Source: Clostridiaceae bacterium
GTDB taxonomy: Bacteria; Bacillota; Clostridia; Clostridiales; Clostridiaceae
DNA: 16,882 nt
NCBI GenBank assembly: GCA_003510765.1
Contig: DOKV01000218.1
Span: 1-16,882, forward strand
Direction: 5' to 3'
Position numbers and translations under genes: made by a program. The first letter of the stretch is position 1. The number at the start of each line of letters is the position of its first letter. The notes under the pieces were generated by a model that was given only the letters and a program-made list of their open reading frames with translations, was not told the origin of the DNA and did not search any database. Below, one piece after another: positions 15,579 to 16,882 of the stretch.

Positions 15579-15607
15579 ATTGTACCAAAAAAGTCCCCCG
15601 GACATTT
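15579..15607 (-). promoter_or_regulatory. Extended -10 promoter of the alaX-iscS-thiI operon
   Basis: On the minus strand TTTGGTACAAT contains a TGn extended -10 with TACAAT at 15584-15579. The hexamer at 17-base spacing (AAATGT) is a poor -35. The leader would be about 30 bases, too short for a T-box or riboswitch. Confidence 0.55.
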
Positions 15608-15687
15608 GAAAAATCTATGAATTGCCTTGGATTCAATGACCAAGAAAAATACCAGAAAATCTTCATCGAGTTTTAATGAGTCCACGG

Positions 15688-15693
15688 TATAAT
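15688..15693 (+). promoter_or_regulatory. -10 box of the PspC-domain gene
   Basis: A perfect TATAAT lies 55 bases before the ATG at 15748. Only a weak -35 (TCGAGT, 15666-15671, 16-base spacer) is present. The promoter is divergent from the alaX promoter. Confidence 0.5.
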
Positions 15694-15710
15694 GACCTCA
15701 GATGAAAAAA

Positions 15711-15728
15711 CTCCATGATTTCATGGAG
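15711..15728 (+). other. Hairpin just before the PspC ribosome binding site
   Basis: CTCCATG and CATGGAG form a perfect 7-bp stem with loop ATTT, ending six bases before the GAAGGG of the PspC gene. It should be in the mRNA leader. It contains an in-frame ATG (15715) with no ribosome binding site, which was not taken as the start. Confidence 0.5.
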
Positions 15729-15747
15729 AAGAAAGAAGGGTTTTGCC

Positions 15748-16098
15748 ATGCAAAAAAAATTATATAAAGATCCAAACCGAAAAATGATTTCAGGAGTCCT
15801 GGCTGGATTTTCAGATTACCTGGGCATCGATGTAACGCTTCTTCGCATTGCCTACGTTCTCCTATCCATCACAACGGATGCCTTCCCTGGGCTGATCCTC
15901 TACATTGTCCTGGCCATCCTCATGCCAGAAAAGAGGACAGAAGAGCCCCGTTATAGCACCTATGAAAAAGAATCTAGTAAAAAAGAATCCCAAAGCTATC
16001 AGGATGTTTCCTACAAGGAAAACCCTGAACCTGAAGAGGTCTATGGGCAGTACAAGAAGTCTGGAGGCGCTTATACCCCCGAAGATCGAGACCGATAA
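15748..16098 (+). CDS. PspC-domain membrane protein
   Basis: This is a 116-residue protein. The PspC domain occupies about residues 1-62: the N-terminal KKLYKDPNRKMISGVLAGFSDYLGID stretch (its key parts being LYKDP and GVLAGFSDYLG) is diagnostic. It is followed by two short hydrophobic segments (about 31-42 and 45-59) ending in AILMP. The remaining 55 residues are charged, rich in Glu, Lys, Ser and Tyr, and probably disordered. PspC proteins are linked to envelope-stress responses in proteobacteria; in Firmicutes stand-alone forms have less clear roles. No other Psp or Lia gene is nearby. The start at 15748 has GAAGGG seven bases upstream. An in-frame ATG eleven codons earlier lies in the hairpin and lacks a binding site. 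The gene is monocistronic, ending before the terminator at 16117. Confidence 0.88.
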   Translation: MQKKLYKDPNRKMISGVLAGFSDYLGIDVTLLRIAYVLLSITTDAFPGLILYIVLAILMPEKRTEEPRYSTYEKESSKKESQSYQDVSYKENPEPEEVYGQYKKSGGAYTPEDRDR

Positions 16099-16116
16099 GA
16101 ACATACAGCGAAAAGA

Positions 16117-16161
16117 GCCCAAGGGACAAAAAAGAGTGCATCACTTTTTTGTCCCTTGGGC
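16117..16161. terminator. Long 18-bp terminator hairpin after the PspC gene
   Basis: GCCCAAGGGACAAAAAAG pairs perfectly with the arm at 16144-16161 around a 9-base loop. TTTTC follows on the plus strand and AAAAG precedes, so it may stop transcription from both sides. It lies 18 bases after the stop. Confidence 0.85.
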
Positions 16162-16220
16162 TTTTCATCTCATGCTCGTTGTAAAACTTCCACCAATATA
16201 AGTACTCGCTTAATATATTT

Positions 16221-16252
16221 TTCACAGTCTCTTAAGATTCTTCTAGTATACT
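16221..16252 (+). promoter_or_regulatory. Candidate promoter of the phasin-like gene
   Basis: TATACT (16247-16252) lies 39 bases before the ATG. The best -35 resemblance, TTCACA at 16221-16226, is 20 bases away, longer than ideal. Only the -10 is reasonably supported. Confidence 0.4.
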
Positions 16253-16291
16253 AAAGAAAACTCGTCTCCATAGACGATTAGGAGGTCTCTT

Positions 16292-16579
16292 ATGGATGAA
16301 TTAAAAAAACTACTCCTCACTGCCGTTGGTGCCGCTGCCATCAGTATGGAAAAAGTGGAGGATGCCCTTAAAGAGCTCATGGAAAAAGGTAGCCTCACTG
16401 TAAAAGAAGGGAAAGAGCTCCAAGAAGAGCTCCGTCGCAGAAGAAAAGATGCACAAGCCTCTCTTGTGGAGAAAGAAGACCTTCTCCATATGATGAATGA
16501 ACTGTCCTTTGCTGACAAAAGAGAAGTGGATGACTTGAAAGAGCGCATCGCAAGCTTAGAAGCCAAGCTGAAAGATTGA
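16292..16579 (+). CDS. Phasin-like coiled-coil protein
   Basis: This is a 95-residue, highly charged helical protein. It has a hydrophobic, alanine-rich start (LLLTAVGAAAISMEKVED) followed by heptad-like segments with KELMEKGSLTVKEGKELQEEL and a C-terminal LKERIASLEAKLKD typical of a coiled coil. This layout matches the small phasin / PhaF-like family of polyhydroxyalkanoate-granule proteins, which in many Firmicutes lies directly before an aarF/ubiB gene. No PHA synthase is in the window, so a role in polymer granules is not shown; it may instead be a partner or regulator of the kinase. AGGAGG at 16280-16285 is six bases before the ATG. The next gene begins 46 bases later without a terminator, so they form an operon. 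Confidence 0.8.
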   Translation: MDELKKLLLTAVGAAAISMEKVEDALKELMEKGSLTVKEGKELQEELRRRRKDAQASLVEKEDLLHMMNELSFADKREVDDLKERIASLEAKLKD

Positions 16580-16625
16580 CGACGTAGCCCCCTACACAAA
16601 GGAAGAAGAAAGGTGGTGGTGATCC

Positions 16626-16882
16626 TTGGGCGTAAAGAGTGGAACCTACAGCAAAAAAAGATTTCGTGAGATTGTACGGGTCTTGGCCACCTATGGATTT
16701 GGCCATATGATTCATGCAAAGCTGAGCACGGAAAAATTGAAAAAAGATCCCGAAAATTTACGACTGGTTTTTGAAGCGTTGGGTCCTACCTTCATGAAAA
16801 TCGGGCAAATTCTCTCCACAAGGCCAGATATTTTACCTCAAGAATACATCACAGAGCTGTCCAAGCTCCAAGACCATGCACC
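16626..16882 (+). CDS. AarF/UbiB-family atypical kinase, N-terminal part
   Basis: The first 85 codons are present; the gene runs off the right edge. The segment [16 protein letters not shown], then [24 protein letters not shown] followed by [15 protein letters not shown] (the KxGQ motif is MKIGQ), is diagnostic of the AarF/UbiB/ABC1/ADCK family of protein-kinase-like enzymes. In this family the KxGQ element covers the active site. In proteobacteria UbiB supports ubiquinone synthesis; Clostridia usually lack that pathway, so the role here is open (lipid or isoprenoid handling is one idea). An in-frame stop lies two codons upstream. The TTG at 16626 is preceded by GGTGGTGATC, a long match to the 16S rRNA 3' end with one mismatch. 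ATG at 16707 would cut off conserved sequence. It follows the phasin-like gene in an operon. Confidence 0.9.
   Translation, partial: MGVKSGTYSKKRFREIVRVLATYGFGHMIHAKLSTEKLKKDPENLRLVFEALGPTFMKIGQILSTRPDILPQEYITELSKLQDHA

Noticed and set aside
15546..15747. T-box or other riboswitch before alaX
   Set aside because: The leader after the predicted start site is only about 30 bases and holds no T-box sequence or terminator.
1..16882. CRISPR array, mobile element, toxin-antitoxin or defence system
   Set aside because: No spaced direct repeats, transposase, integrase or recognisable defence genes are present; the small ORF near thiI has no partner typical of a toxin-antitoxin pair.

Overview
The window looks like chromosomal DNA from an anaerobic low-to-mid GC Firmicute, most likely class Clostridia. 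The reasons are the gene order tig-clpP-clpX-lon-engB, strong AGGAGG-type ribosome binding sites, sigma-A promoters close to TTGACA/TATAAT, a PerR-type regulator, and a phasin-like gene followed by an AarF/UbiB kinase gene. The species cannot be told from the sequence. There is no rRNA, tRNA, CRISPR array, insertion sequence, phage gene or integrase. Every gene is intact except the one cut by the right edge. No stretch above 300 bases lacks a gene.

Left part (1-3500): a tetR-family regulator and an ABC-2-type ATPase form a minus-strand operon with overlapping ATGA. A perfectly concentric composite palindrome lies at the tetR promoter. Divergent from it are an MFS transporter and a PerR peroxide-sensor gene on the plus strand. 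These end at a hairpin that can terminate transcription from both sides.

Centre (3554-10257, all minus): the protein quality-control block. Trigger factor has its own promoter and terminator. It is followed by the ClpP protease, the ClpX unfoldase, the Lon protease and the ribosome-assembly GTPase EngB.

Right-centre (10258-15545, all minus): a likely operon runs from a trans-editing alanyl-tRNA hydrolase (AlaX type) through the cysteine desulfurase IscS and the tRNA 4-thiouridine synthase ThiI. It continues into a 49-residue cysteine-containing small ORF coupled to thiI and a membrane-anchored protein of unknown function with a Pro/Glu repeat. After a strong hairpin comes a TIM-barrel sugar-phosphate isomerase-like gene. 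IscS can supply persulfide sulfur to ThiI, which here has no rhodanese domain.

Right end (15748-16882, plus): a PspC-domain membrane protein, a long terminator, a phasin-like coiled-coil protein and the start of an AarF/UbiB-family kinase that reads from a TTG codon.

Most of the window is well-known housekeeping sequence. I found no clearly new biological system. The least explained items are the small Cys-containing ORF after thiI, the membrane protein after it, the composite tetR operator, and the histidine-rich tail of trigger factor.
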